DNA from: Aporhodopirellula rubra
GTDB lineage: Bacteria; Planctomycetota; Planctomycetia; Pirellulales; Pirellulaceae
Reading direction: 5' to 3'
NCBI RefSeq assembly: GCF_014192335.1
Contig: NZ_JACHXU010000011.1
Location: 186,001 to 250,000 of the forward strand
Length of the DNA stretch: 64,000 nucleotides
Shown: piece by piece, positions 9,176-19,100 of the stretch
How positions within the stretch are numbered: position 1 is the first letter of the stretch
Layout of the letters: every line of letters begins with the position of its first letter
Program-made: the position numbers and the translations under genes
The notes under the pieces: model-generated
Database searches by the model: none
What the model was told of the DNA's origin: nothing
Seen by the model: the letters and a program-made list of their open reading frames with translations, nothing else

Positions 9176-9874
9176 ATGTCTGACAACGGCTACTCTCTAG
9201 AAGCATTCTTGGAAAAGACCGTCGACCGTGACCGCAATCAAGGGCTCTTTGAGTTGGAGTCCGACCGCATGCTCGACATCAATCTGAACGGTGAGGTTTG
9301 GACCAAACTCGGATCAATGGTCGCGTACACGGGCAATATCAGATTTGAACGCGAGGGCATCCTTTCACGCGGGATCGGTAACCTGCTCAAAAAAGCCGTT
9401 TCGGGAGAAGGTTCTTCGCTTACCAAAGCGAGCGGTCAGGGATCGGTGTTCTGCGCCGACTCGGGTAAGAAGATTACGATTTTGAAATTGAACGACGAAG
9501 CAATCTGCGTTAACGGCAACGATCTTCTCGCCTTCGAAACCAGCCTTACCTATAACATCAAGATGATGAAACGGATGACCGCGATGCTGGCCGGCGGCCT
9601 CTTCAACGTCCGTCTCGAGGGCACCGGCATGGCCGCGATCACCAGCCACTACGACCCGGTGACGTTGCCCGTCACTCCTGACCATCCCGTTGTCACGGAC
9701 CCGAACGCGACGGTGTTGTGGTCAGGAAACCTCGAGCCCGAACTCAAAACGGATCTGCAGTTCAAAACGTTCCTGGGTCGCGGTTCGGGCGAATCGGTGC
9801 AGCTCCTCTTCCGAGGACACGGTTTCGTCGTCATCCAGCCGTACGAAGAAGTCTACTTTCAGCACCCCCAGTGA
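9176..9874 (+). CDS. AIM24 family protein
   Basis: A 232-residue protein of the AIM24 (formerly DUF124) family, whose single beta-helical domain resembles tryptophan RNA-binding attenuation protein. Recognisable parts are GSMVAYTGNIRFE, the Gly-rich loop with GEGSSLTKASGQG, and MMKRMTAMLAGGLFNVRLEGTG. The ATG at 9176 is chosen because the conserved domain starts soon after; the frame is open further upstream, but that part encodes an unrelated Cys/Arg-rich stretch. No signal peptide or membrane segment is seen. The function of bacterial members is unclear, so none is assigned. Confidence 0.85.
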   Translation: MSDNGYSLEAFLEKTVDRDRNQGLFELESDRMLDINLNGEVWTKLGSMVAYTGNIRFEREGILSRGIGNLLKKAVSGEGSSLTKASGQGSVFCADSGKKITILKLNDEAICVNGNDLLAFETSLTYNIKMMKRMTAMLAGGLFNVRLEGTGMAAITSHYDPVTLPVTPDHPVVTDPNATVLWSGNLEPELKTDLQFKTFLGRGSGESVQLLFRGHGFVVIQPYEEVYFQHPQ

Positions 9875-10035
9875 TTCCTGATGTGCTGGGACGCATGATG
9901 CACGGTGATGCACGAGTTACCCGATGCTCGATGCAGGCTGTTGCAGGTTTACGATAGAGGTGATTGGCTCGCCAGTCCTGTCGAATTTGCCGCCGCTTCG
10001 TTGGTGACCGCTTCTCGCGATTCGCTCCATGCCAA

Positions 10036-11163
10036 TCACGCGGCCCGGAAAAGGACGCGGTTTTGAGGAGGTTTTTTCAAAATGGGAGCGCCGTGTCGAA
10101 TCATCGTGGCGTCCGCGACTTCGTACCCGTGGCGAAACAGCAGGCTGAATTCCGCGTGGCTCAGACGCCGCAACGTCGTCTCCATTTGCGAGACTTTCTT
10201 GACTTCGCTCTCGGTTAAAACAGGTTTGCCGCCGATCTCACTACGAGCGTAGACGCCTTTGGTTTTCAACCCCAGTCTCAGATACGCACCGCTGCCTGGA
10301 TTCTGTTTGAAGTAGTCGATCAGCATTCTCGCTCGCAGACTGCGGACTTGGTCAGTTGCCACGTCAACCAAACGCATCGACGCTTCGAGATACCCAGGTT
10401 TCCAACTCGACTTTCCGTTTCCGGCAGCCAACGGGCGGGAGGCGTCACAAACGATTAAGAAGTCCGTACCCTCGCGCAAACCGTCGCCCGGTTTGAAGAG
10501 CGATTCAACACCGAGGTTATCATAGACACCGCCATCCCAAAGATTCAGGCGTTTGTAGCGAGGCGTGATTGACTTCCATTCGTTATCATCAAATTCGCTC
10601 CACTGGTGATCGCCGGTTTTGACGATCAACGGCCCGATCAATCCGGGGACGGCCGCCGACGCTGCGAGAGCATGCGACAATCGGAATTGCGGGGCGGTCA
10701 CGTACTTGGTCTGGTAATCGCCCATCACATCGCGCTGAAAACGCCAGTTCTTTCCTGTCTGGTAACACGTTGCATTGATGATCAACCGAGGCGACACGGG
10801 CAGGTCCGACAAGTTGCCACCGATTTGCCACTGTTGTGTGAGGGCATCGCCCAAGACCGCCGCTCGCCCGCGTACCAATCGCCATGGAAACATCAGCGAC
10901 TTCAGGACGTACGACCGCTGTAGGTTTCGAGTCGTCAGCAACCAGTGAATGTGCGGAACCACATCGTGCAGATATTCCTCGCTCGTCGGCCAACGAAATC
11001 CAGATCGCGCCACCACCAGTCCAGTTGCGAGGCTACCGCCCGAAACGCTCGATACGATTTTCACGTCGCCGAGCAAGTCTTGGCGAGCCAACCGTGCTAA
11101 GACTCCAAGGTGAAAAACCGTGGCTCGCACACCACCACCGGAAAAGGCCAACGCGATCTTCAT
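10036..11163 (-). CDS. Patatin-like phospholipase family protein
   Basis: A predicted serine acyl hydrolase of 375 residues acting on lipids. It starts MKIALAFSGGG, the patatin oxyanion-hole motif. The nucleophile is Ser41 in SSVSGGS, a common variant of Gly-x-Ser-x-Gly. The catalytic Asp lies in LWDGGVYDNLG. The start at 11163 is set by this conserved N-terminus; a longer frame begins at 11202. There is no signal peptide, so it is probably cytoplasmic. It converges with the AIM24-family gene and diverges from the methyltransferase gene. Confidence 0.85.
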   Translation of the reverse strand: MKIALAFSGGGVRATVFHLGVLARLARQDLLGDVKIVSSVSGGSLATGLVVARSGFRWPTSEEYLHDVVPHIHWLLTTRNLQRSYVLKSLMFPWRLVRGRAAVLGDALTQQWQIGGNLSDLPVSPRLIINATCYQTGKNWRFQRDVMGDYQTKYVTAPQFRLSHALAASAAVPGLIGPLIVKTGDHQWSEFDDNEWKSITPRYKRLNLWDGGVYDNLGVESLFKPGDGLREGTDFLIVCDASRPLAAGNGKSSWKPGYLEASMRLVDVATDQVRSLRARMLIDYFKQNPGSGAYLRLGLKTKGVYARSEIGGKPVLTESEVKKVSQMETTLRRLSHAEFSLLFRHGYEVADATMIRHGAPILKKPPQNRVLFRAA

Positions 11164-11624
11164 AAGTTCCGAGGTAGTCTGAACGAAACGGATGGGAAAC
11201 AAAAATGGGCAGGAAATTGACAGCGAAGCCGATCGCGACGGGATACCAGAACGCGTGAAAACGAGTCCTACATCGCCGCGTCATTCAAGGCGGCGCGACT
11301 CGTCGAGAGTTGGGGCTGATCTCGTTTATCGACGAACGTTATCACGGCACTCAGTACGGCCCGAAACTTGGTTTCCAGCCGTGAGGAAACACTAGCCATT
11401 TTCGACCCTTCGAATCCACGCCAAATTTCACCACAAAAAACTGTGATTCCTGTGCAAATCGCGGTCAAACGGGCGTTGTAGCCGCCACCTCGGAAAAACA
11501 GGAAAAAACACGAAACAAACAATCGCCGATTCCGCTGGGAAAGATCTCCAACGCGTGCGATTGCCAATCGTCCGATCGCACCGGAATTCTCATCCCCCTT
11601 GCCCACTCGAATTGCGGAAACCCA
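11164..11624. other. Intergenic region between divergent genes
   Basis: This stretch of about 460 bases separates the patatin-like and methyltransferase genes and must hold both promoters. Short minus-strand open frames here overlap the methyltransferase and show no domain. I see no clear repeat or RNA gene. Confidence 0.4.
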
Positions 11625-12719
11625 ATGTGCATCGCTTGCCAAATCAGCGTTAACGACCTTGATAACGCCACCGAGGACTTCGCCGGTGAACTGATAGAAA
11701 CACTGAATCGATCCACTCTCGCCCTCGGGATCTCGCTCGGGCATCGCACCGGGCTGTTCGACACGATGAGTCATATGAATCGTTGGGCGACGTCCGCCGA
11801 AATTGCCGAGACTGCTCAGTGTCATGAACGCTATGTCCGTGAATGGCTCGGCATCATGGTGACCGGCGGGATCGTGGCGCTCGATTCAACCGCGCAAACG
11901 TTCTTCCTTCCCGTGCATCATGCGGCGCTGCTGACGCGGAGTTCGGTTGCTAACAATTTTGCGAAAACGTTTCAGTTTCTCGCCGTCCTCGCGGAAGTCG
12001 AAACGCCAATCGTGGAGTGTTTTCAAAACGGCGGAGGTGTTCCGTATGAAATGTTCACTCGCTTTCACGACGTGATGGCCGAGGATTCCGACGGAAACGT
12101 TGTCGCCGCGTTGTTCGACACCGTCCTGCCGCTCGCTCCGGGAATCGTCGAAAAATTGGAACGTGGCATCGATGTGCTCGATATCGGTTGTGGGCGTGGC
12201 CGCGCTTTGACCGCGATGGCAGAACGGTTTCCTAACAGCCGTTTTGTCGGACGAGACCTGTGCCGCGAACCGATCGAGTCGGCACAAGCGGAGATCGAAC
12301 GTCGTGGGCTGAGGAACATCCGGTTCGAAGTTGCCGATGTGTCGAACGAGTGCATCTCGAACTCGTTTGATTTCGTGACCGCGTTTGACGTCATCCACGA
12401 TCAACGAGACCCGGCCGCCGTTCTCGCTCGCGTCCGAGAAATGCTGCGTCCCGGTGGAACGTTTTTGATGCAAGACCTACAGGCGTCTTCGGAAATGCAC
12501 GAGAACGTCGGACATCCGCTCGGACCGTTTCTTTACACGGTTTCAACTATGCACTGCATGACGGTGTCGCTCGCGCAAGGTGGCATGGGACTCGGCACGG
12601 TGTGGGGAGAGCAGTTGGCGGTTCAGATGCTCGGCGAAGCCGGTTTCGAAAACGTTGCCGTTCAACGACTCGATCGCGACATCCAAAACAATTGGTACGT
12701 CTCACAAATCGCCGGCTGA
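11625..12719 (+). CDS. Class I SAM-dependent methyltransferase with N-terminal winged helix
   Basis: A 364-residue cytoplasmic protein. Residues about 15-90 form a winged-helix-like dimerisation region (ALGISLGHRTGLFD, then RYVREWLGIMVTGG). A Rossmann-type methyltransferase domain follows, with the SAM-binding motif VLDIGCGRGRA near residue 190 and the post-I acid in FVGRDL. This order matches the Rv2258c-like group, related in layout to O-methyltransferases that act on small molecules. The substrate is unknown. It stands alone, with about 260 bases of non-coding DNA before the next gene. Confidence 0.8.
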   Translation: MCIACQISVNDLDNATEDFAGELIETLNRSTLALGISLGHRTGLFDTMSHMNRWATSAEIAETAQCHERYVREWLGIMVTGGIVALDSTAQTFFLPVHHAALLTRSSVANNFAKTFQFLAVLAEVETPIVECFQNGGGVPYEMFTRFHDVMAEDSDGNVVAALFDTVLPLAPGIVEKLERGIDVLDIGCGRGRALTAMAERFPNSRFVGRDLCREPIESAQAEIERRGLRNIRFEVADVSNECISNSFDFVTAFDVIHDQRDPAAVLARVREMLRPGGTFLMQDLQASSEMHENVGHPLGPFLYTVSTMHCMTVSLAQGGMGLGTVWGEQLAVQMLGEAGFENVAVQRLDRDIQNNWYVSQIAG

Positions 12720-12983
12720 GAGACTCGTCGGGGCGTAGGAAACCTCGTTGCAGTGAGTTCGTTCCGAATGATAGCGTGCCCGTTCACTGTAGATGGATGT
12801 TGCCATGACTCCGGCTCTCGAGTTCTGGCGACATCTTTTGCGATACGCATCGTAACGATCAATCGGCACGAAACTGTTCGGTCAGCAATTTTGGCCGCAA
12901 AAGTACCGTTGCCATCGGGGTTAGGTATCTTGGGATCGTGTGGTCCCTCTTGAAGTCTCGCCCTCCGATGTCACGTAAACCTC

Positions 12984-14549
12984 ATGCAACCATTGAAACT
13001 TGGTTCTCTGCTCCCTGTTGTCGCGTCGATTGGTTGGTTCGCAACCTGCATCGCATATGGACCTGTTGCGTATGCTGATCAGTCAGAGGGCACGCGTCCC
13101 AACATCATCGTGATCATGGCGGACGATTTGGGATACGGAGACGTGGGGTGTTACGGCGGGACGGGAGTTGCCACGCCAGCGATCGATGGTTTAGCGAGTC
13201 GCGGTTTACGTTTTACGCAGGCTTATTGCTCGGCGGGAACGTGCACCCCCTCTCGCTACTCGTTGCTCACGGGCGTGTATGCCTTCCGCGTTCCAGGATC
13301 GGGCATCGCGCCGCCGGATTCACCGGCATTGATCCCTGCGGGGACGCCTTCGATCGCATCGGTCCTCAAAGATGCCGGATATCACACCGGTATCATCGGG
13401 AAATGGCATCTCGGTCTAGGTGTCAAACCCGACGGGCCGGATTGGAACGGAACTTTGGCACCTGGTCCCCTGGAAATCGGATTCGACGATGCGTTGATTC
13501 TTCCGACGACAAATGATCGCGTGCCACCTGTTCTCGTGCGTAATCATCGCGTCGAAAATCTCGATCCGAGCGATCCTCTTTGGGTTGGAATCAAACCTCC
13601 GTCAACGCCGCACCGTGACGCCCGTTCGCACCCGGGAGCGTTGCGAATGACGACCACTGGTGGTCATCTCGGCACCATCCACAATGGCATCGGGCGGATC
13701 GGATATTTCACCGGCGGGGAAGCAGCACTCTTTCGCGATGAAGAGCTCGCCGGACGTTGGGTGTCGGAATCGAGGCAATGGTTGAACGATAACGCGAGCG
13801 ATCCGTTCTTCCTGCTCGTGACCCCTCACTCGCTGCATGCACCGCGAATTGTTGACGAACGCTTTCAAGGTGTGACAAAAATGGGGCCGCGTGGCGACGC
13901 GATCGCCGAACTGGATTGGACCGTCGGAGAAATCGTGAAGACGCTCGAGGACCTCGACCTCATCGAACGTACCCTAATCGTTTTTTGCAGCGACAACGGA
14001 CCGGTTCTGATTGACGACTATCGCGATCGCGCCGATCAACTGCTCGGCGATCATGACCCCAATGGAGCCTTTCGCGGCGGAAAATACAACGTCTACGAAG
14101 GCGCGACTCGAACGCCGTTTATTGTGTCGATGCCCAGGACCGTTCCCGCCGGTGAAAGCGACCAGATGGTCTGCACGATCGATCTGTCCGCGAGTTTCGC
14201 CGCATGGGTTGGCGCCCCCGTTCCTGCCGGTGCCCTCCGAGACAGCGTCAATGTGATGCCCGCATTGTTGGGAAAGGCGGATGCGCAAGGACGGTCGGAG
14301 TTGGTTCAACAAGACAACGGATGGGGCAGTTTCGGATTTCGCAAAGGCGAGTGGAAATTGGTGCGATGTGATGCTGCCGCGATGTTCAATAGCAATCTTG
14401 AAATGAAGAGAACGCCTGCGCCCAAGTTTGCGTTGTATCACCTCAAGAGCGATCCGGGAGAAACGAAGAACGTTCTGCGTGAGAACCAAGAACGCGCGAA
14501 TCAGATGAAAGAGGAGCTCCAGCGGATCATCGATTCCGACCAGCAGTAG
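12984..14549 (+). CDS. Secreted sulfatase (type I, formylglycine-dependent)
   Basis: A 521-residue sulfatase predicted to remove sulfate esters from carbohydrates. A signal peptide covers about residues 1-31 (ends VAYA). The metal-binding Asp pair is in IVIMADDLGYGD. The maturation motif is Cys87-Thr-Pro-Ser-Arg, with Cys87 converted to formylglycine by a separate enzyme not present in this window. Further active-site elements are GKWHLG and the metal site CSDNGP. The C-terminal strand with FRKGEWKLVR fits the family. It converges with the XylR-type regulator, the gaps being only about 27 bases. The exact sulfate position attacked cannot be read from sequence. Confidence 0.9.
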   Translation: MQPLKLGSLLPVVASIGWFATCIAYGPVAYADQSEGTRPNIIVIMADDLGYGDVGCYGGTGVATPAIDGLASRGLRFTQAYCSAGTCTPSRYSLLTGVYAFRVPGSGIAPPDSPALIPAGTPSIASVLKDAGYHTGIIGKWHLGLGVKPDGPDWNGTLAPGPLEIGFDDALILPTTNDRVPPVLVRNHRVENLDPSDPLWVGIKPPSTPHRDARSHPGALRMTTTGGHLGTIHNGIGRIGYFTGGEAALFRDEELAGRWVSESRQWLNDNASDPFFLLVTPHSLHAPRIVDERFQGVTKMGPRGDAIAELDWTVGEIVKTLEDLDLIERTLIVFCSDNGPVLIDDYRDRADQLLGDHDPNGAFRGGKYNVYEGATRTPFIVSMPRTVPAGESDQMVCTIDLSASFAAWVGAPVPAGALRDSVNVMPALLGKADAQGRSELVQQDNGWGSFGFRKGEWKLVRCDAAAMFNSNLEMKRTPAPKFALYHLKSDPGETKNVLRENQERANQMKEELQRIIDSDQQ

Positions 14550-14576
14550 AGTTGGGCTCACTCACGAGAAGGCGGC

Positions 14577-15848
14577 TTAACAGCGGCGATAACGTTTTCG
14601 AAAATTTATCGGCGTGAGACCCGTTTGTCGTCGAAACGCGGTGATCAAATGAGGTGCTTTGCTGTAAGCAGTCATCGAGGCAATGCGGTCGAGCCCGTAG
14701 TCCGTTTGCAGCAGCAGTGTTTTCACGTGCTCCAAACGAATACGTTCAATCTCCTCCCGAGGAGTTCGGTCCAATGCGACACGGAATCGCCGTTCCAACG
14801 TCGCACGAGAAATCGCGACGTGTTTGGCAATATCGGCCACGCCAATGCCGCGACACGCATGCAGACGGATGAACTTAATCGCCGAAGATAAGTCGGGGTC
14901 GTCCACGGCGAGAACGTCCGTTGAAAAACGTGTCACGACACGTCGGGGAGGAATCGTGAGTCGTTGACACGCCGCATCCTTCTGTTGGTCCACTTTGTCG
15001 CTGGCGGAGGTTTTACTGTCTCGATCCGTACTGCCATGCTCGACGCCTTCGCTTGCGAGCAGTTCCGCGAGCAACGCGGCACCTTCGAAACCGATTCGGT
15101 AGGAGTCCGGTTCGATGCTCGACAGTGGTGGGTTCGTCAGGTCGCAAATCACTTCGTCATTGTCGACGCCAAGCACCGCGATCTGTTCGGGGACACGCAA
15201 TCCCGCCTTCACAGCCGCCCGTACGACTTGGCGTCCACAGACATCGTTGCACGCAAACACAGCCGTGGGCAACGGTTGTTGCTGCAGCCAATCGACGAGT
15301 TCGGTCTCCAAGACTTCAGCGTGTGCTTCGTGACGGAGCACACCTTCGATCGGAATCGCGGTGTTTTCCGTCTCGCCCAGCGTCATTTCAAAACGGTCGG
15401 TATCGAGTTTCTCCTCTTCGCAGTACCTCGTGAACTCATCGCCCCGTGCTTCCGAGAAATCCACCCCGCGATAGCCGCAAAATACGATCCGCCGAAAACC
15501 ACGTTCGACGAAATGGTCAATCGCCAATCGTGCACAAGCTGCGGCATCCGTGTCGATTAGGGCCCCACGCTTCGGCGGAAAACTCCCGCGTAAATCAACG
15601 ACCCAGCGTGCGATTTGTTGAATCCCGTTGGCGATGGATTCGTTTTCCGAGCGTGCGATGACGCCGTCGAATTTTCGGCCGATCAGGTCGCTCGGCACTG
15701 CTTCGCTCAACCCGCGTTCGAGGTGGATCACGTCCCATGATTCGTGTGCGCGAAGGTACCCCGCCACGCCCTGCAAGCACCCACGACCGTAGGCACGGGA
15801 CGACTCGATGAATAAAAGTACCTGCGGTTTTTTCGAAACTGGCTGCAT
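14577..15848 (-). CDS. XylR-type AraC regulator with LacI-like sugar-binding domain
   Basis: A 423-residue cytoplasmic regulator. Residues about 8-270 form a periplasmic-binding-type sensor (PQVLLFIESSRAYGRGCLQG, FDGVIARSEN, FACNDVCGRQVVRAA, AVLGVDNDE), as in XylR and LacI family sensors. Residues about 320-420 carry an AraC DNA-binding domain (VADIAKHVAISRATLERRFR). Regulators of this type sense free monosaccharides. It is divergent from the large GH2 glycosidase gene, and direct repeats in the shared gap may be its operator. The sugar ligand is not known; a galactose- or fucose-related sugar would fit the locus. Confidence 0.85.
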   Translation of the reverse strand: MQPVSKKPQVLLFIESSRAYGRGCLQGVAGYLRAHESWDVIHLERGLSEAVPSDLIGRKFDGVIARSENESIANGIQQIARWVVDLRGSFPPKRGALIDTDAAACARLAIDHFVERGFRRIVFCGYRGVDFSEARGDEFTRYCEEEKLDTDRFEMTLGETENTAIPIEGVLRHEAHAEVLETELVDWLQQQPLPTAVFACNDVCGRQVVRAAVKAGLRVPEQIAVLGVDNDEVICDLTNPPLSSIEPDSYRIGFEGAALLAELLASEGVEHGSTDRDSKTSASDKVDQQKDAACQRLTIPPRRVVTRFSTDVLAVDDPDLSSAIKFIRLHACRGIGVADIAKHVAISRATLERRFRVALDRTPREEIERIRLEHVKTLLLQTDYGLDRIASMTAYSKAPHLITAFRRQTGLTPINFRKRYRRC

Positions 15849-16170
15849 CTGTCGCTTGCACGAACAACGGGGGTATACGGTATAGATTAGATGCTAGCCG
15901 GTATTCTAGACCATGAAACGCGAGGTTGTTCCTCTATCGAGTTGTTTTTTTACGACAGCGTTTCCTCTCTCATGTATGACGCAAAATGAAAATAAAGTGA
16001 CGCAAGCCCGGATTGTGTTTGTGGCGTGTTCGACGAAAGTAGAGGCGGGCGATGATGGACCGATCGTTCTGAGAGCTTTCATTGGAAGCGGCGGTTCGCC
16101 CCTCGGGACGAATCGGACGCGGTCCTTCTCTGGCTACTTCAACTGTGACCTCGGTAAGGTGAGTTTTTTC
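15849..16170. promoter_or_regulatory. Divergent control region with CGGTAT direct repeats
   Basis: The gap between the XylR-type regulator and the GH2 gene. The hexamer CGGTAT occurs at 15878 and again at 15899, spaced 21 bases, which is two helical turns. AraC and XylR proteins often bind such direct repeats. The GH2 reading frame stays open through this region up to 15913, but that translated part has no signal peptide character, so it is treated as non-coding. Confidence 0.45.
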
Positions 16171-19100
16171 ATGCGAGTCTCGATTTCCAATCCGATGGCA
16201 AGTCTGGTTCGCGGGTTCCGGTTCGGGACACTGTTTCTATTCCTTTGTTGCCTCGTTCCACCACCCGCATGTGACGCTCAGTCACCGACACGCGACGTGA
16301 TTGACTTGTCGGGGACATGGCGCGTGCGTCTCACCGACTCGCCCCAACTGCACGATGTGCGAATGCCTGGTGCGCTGCGTGATTCGGGTGTGGGGATGGA
16401 ACCAGGGCCGACGACGAAGTGGATCGCGTCGAGTCGCGACGACATTTGGGATCGACCCGAATATCAACCCTATCGTACGGCCGATAACTTTAAGTTTCCG
16501 TTCTGGCTACAACCCAACCTGCATTACGTGGGGAAGGCAACTTACGTACGCGAGATCCGCGTTCCTGACGATTGGGCGGGGCGTCGTGTTGTACTCACGT
16601 TGGAGCGTCCGCACTGGTTGACCAAGGTGATCGTGGACGGCGAGCAGGTCGGCCAAGGTGAATCGCTCGGTGTGGCCCATCGCTTCGACTTAACAGAACA
16701 CCTACATCCCGGTACCCATCAGCTCGCGATCGAAGTTGACAACTCGATCGACGTGATTGATGTCGGTATCAATTCGCACAGCGTTTCCGAACACACACAA
16801 TCGGCATGGCACGGCATCGTGGGAGCGATCGAACTGACATCGCATCCGTTGGTGTGCGTTGAGCGTGTTGACGTCCGTCCAGATATCAAAGAGTCGATCG
16901 TTCGCGCCGAGATCGTGCTCTTCAATAGCCTACCCAACGCAGAGACGCGAAAGATCGTTGTGCGTGTTTCGCAAGACGGCCGCATGCTCGCGACGCATCA
17001 GACCACCGTTGAAGTTGCTCCTGGTCAATCGACGGTTCGGGCGGACGTACATGTCGGCTCGGGCGTTTCGTTGTGGGATGAGTTTGATCCGAACCTCTGT
17101 GAACTATCGGTAACGCTGCAGCAGGCAACGCGTTCGACGGCAACGCGGTCGTCACAATTCGAATCATCTACTTCGGATACGTCTAGCGAATGGGAAGGGC
17201 GTTTCGGTTTCCGCGAAATTGTGTCACGGGACGGCCGGTTGTTGCTGAACGATCATCCGATCTTTTTGCGAGGCACATTGGAGTGCTGCATCTTTCCGCT
17301 CACGGGATACCCGCCGACGGATGAGCCCGCGTGGCGTCGGATCATTGGCATTTGCAAGGAACATGGGCTCAACCACATGCGGTTTCACTCGTGGTGTCCG
17401 CCGGAGGCTGCGTTCGTCGCCGCAGACGAGTTGGGGTTCTATTTCCAGGTCGAATGCTCGACATGGCCCAACCAAAGCGTCGCCTTGGGGCGTGGATATC
17501 CGATCGACAAATGGATCTACCGTGAGGCTGATCGTATGTTGGCTCAATACGGAAACCATCCCTCCTTCATCTTGCTCTGTGCCGGCAATGAGCCAGCCGG
17601 GGAAGCCAACGGCGGGAAGTTCTTAAGTCCATGGGTGGAACGCTACAAGGAACTCGAGGATCGTGTCTTGGTAACGTCGGGTGGCGGTTGGCCGATGATT
17701 GCCGCCAACGAATATCACGTCACGCCACGACCGCGAATCCAACAATGGGGACAACAATTATCCAGCCGTATCAACGCACATGCTCCGGAAACCGTCACCG
17801 ATTACGACGACTTTGTTCAGCAGCAGAACGTTCCTTTCGTCGCTCATGAAATTGGTCAGTGGTGTGCTTACCCAAACTTCGACGAGATCGCGAAGTACAC
17901 GGGGGCTTTGAAGCCGAAGAACTTCGACGTCTTCCGCGACTTTCTTGAGAACGCGGGAATGCTCGGCCAAGCTCGCGATTTTCTGATGGCATCGGGCCGA
18001 TGGCAAGTGTTGACGTACAAAGAGGAAGTTGAATCGGCGCTTCGCACACGTCATTTTGGTGGTTTTCAACTTCTCGATATGCGTGACTTCCCCGGGCAGG
18101 GTACCGCATTGGTGGGCGTATTGGATCCGTTTTGGGATCCGAAGCCTTACCTGAATCCTGGCGAGTTCCGGAAGTTCTGCGGGCCGGTGATTCCGCTCGC
18201 CCGGATGCCTAAGAGGGTTTGGAAACCGAGTGAAACGTTTACCGCCGATGTGGACGTTTCGCATTTCGGAAACGCACCGCTAAATGGCAACGTCGCATGG
18301 CGAATTCGAGACGTCTCGGCGAGTGGTGACGATGTCATCGCGAGCGGTCAATGGACGCTCGCTGGACAGACGCCCGGTGATCTCTATTCGATCGGAAAGA
18401 TATCACTGCCCCTGAAGAAAATTGCCTCGGCGTGTAAATGGGTGTTGGAGATCACTGTTCCCGATGGCGATCAATTGGTGACGAACGATTGGGATCTTTG
18501 GGTTTATCCGTCCGACGCGGAAACGGTGCGAAATCACGAGACTGCCGGCAACGACTCACGAGTGACGATTACCGAAAACGTGCCCGATGCGGTCGCGGCC
18601 GCAGAGCGAGGAGAGCGAGTTCTTCTCACAGTCGCACCTGACATGATTGATACCGATGCACAAATCGGGATGTCGCCTATCTTTTGGAACTGGGCTTGGA
18701 CGAGCGGGCAGGCACCGCACACGATGGGCATTCTGTGTGACCCTGATCACGGGTGCTTGGAAGGTTTTCCGACTGAGTTTCATTCCAACTGGCAGTGGTG
18801 GGATGTGATTTCGAAATCAGCAGCCATGCCGCTCGACAACTTCCCGGCTGGCTTTCAGCCGCTGATCCAGGTCGTTCCCAATTGGTTCATTCCTCAAAAA
18901 CTCGCCCTCGCGTGGGAAGCGAAAATGGGCGAAGGTCGAATCCTGGTTACCTCGATCGATTTCTCGAGTGACATCGATGAACGTCCCGCCGCGCAGCAAC
19001 TGTTCGCTTCGCTGCAACGCTATCTCTCTAGCGACGAATTTGATCCGGTCCACCGTGTTACCGAGGAGCAGATCGAGTTACTGATGCGTGAGTTGTCCGA

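Noticed and set aside
10036-11163. Patatin active site as a mutated motif
   Set aside because: Ser in place of the first Gly (SSVSGGS) is a frequent variant in this family, and the Asp dyad is intact.
11033-11284. Hydrophobic 83-residue minus-strand frame at the patatin start
   Set aside because: Only about 40 residues lie outside the patatin gene, and the rest is a shadow in another frame of that gene.
11470-11500. Possible extra copy of the dispersed repeat (TGTAGCCGCCACC)
   Set aside because: Only the first dozen bases match and no hairpin follows.
15913-16170. N-terminal extension of the GH2 frame
   Set aside because: The frame is open but the real signal peptide starts at 16171; the extension overlaps the divergent control region.
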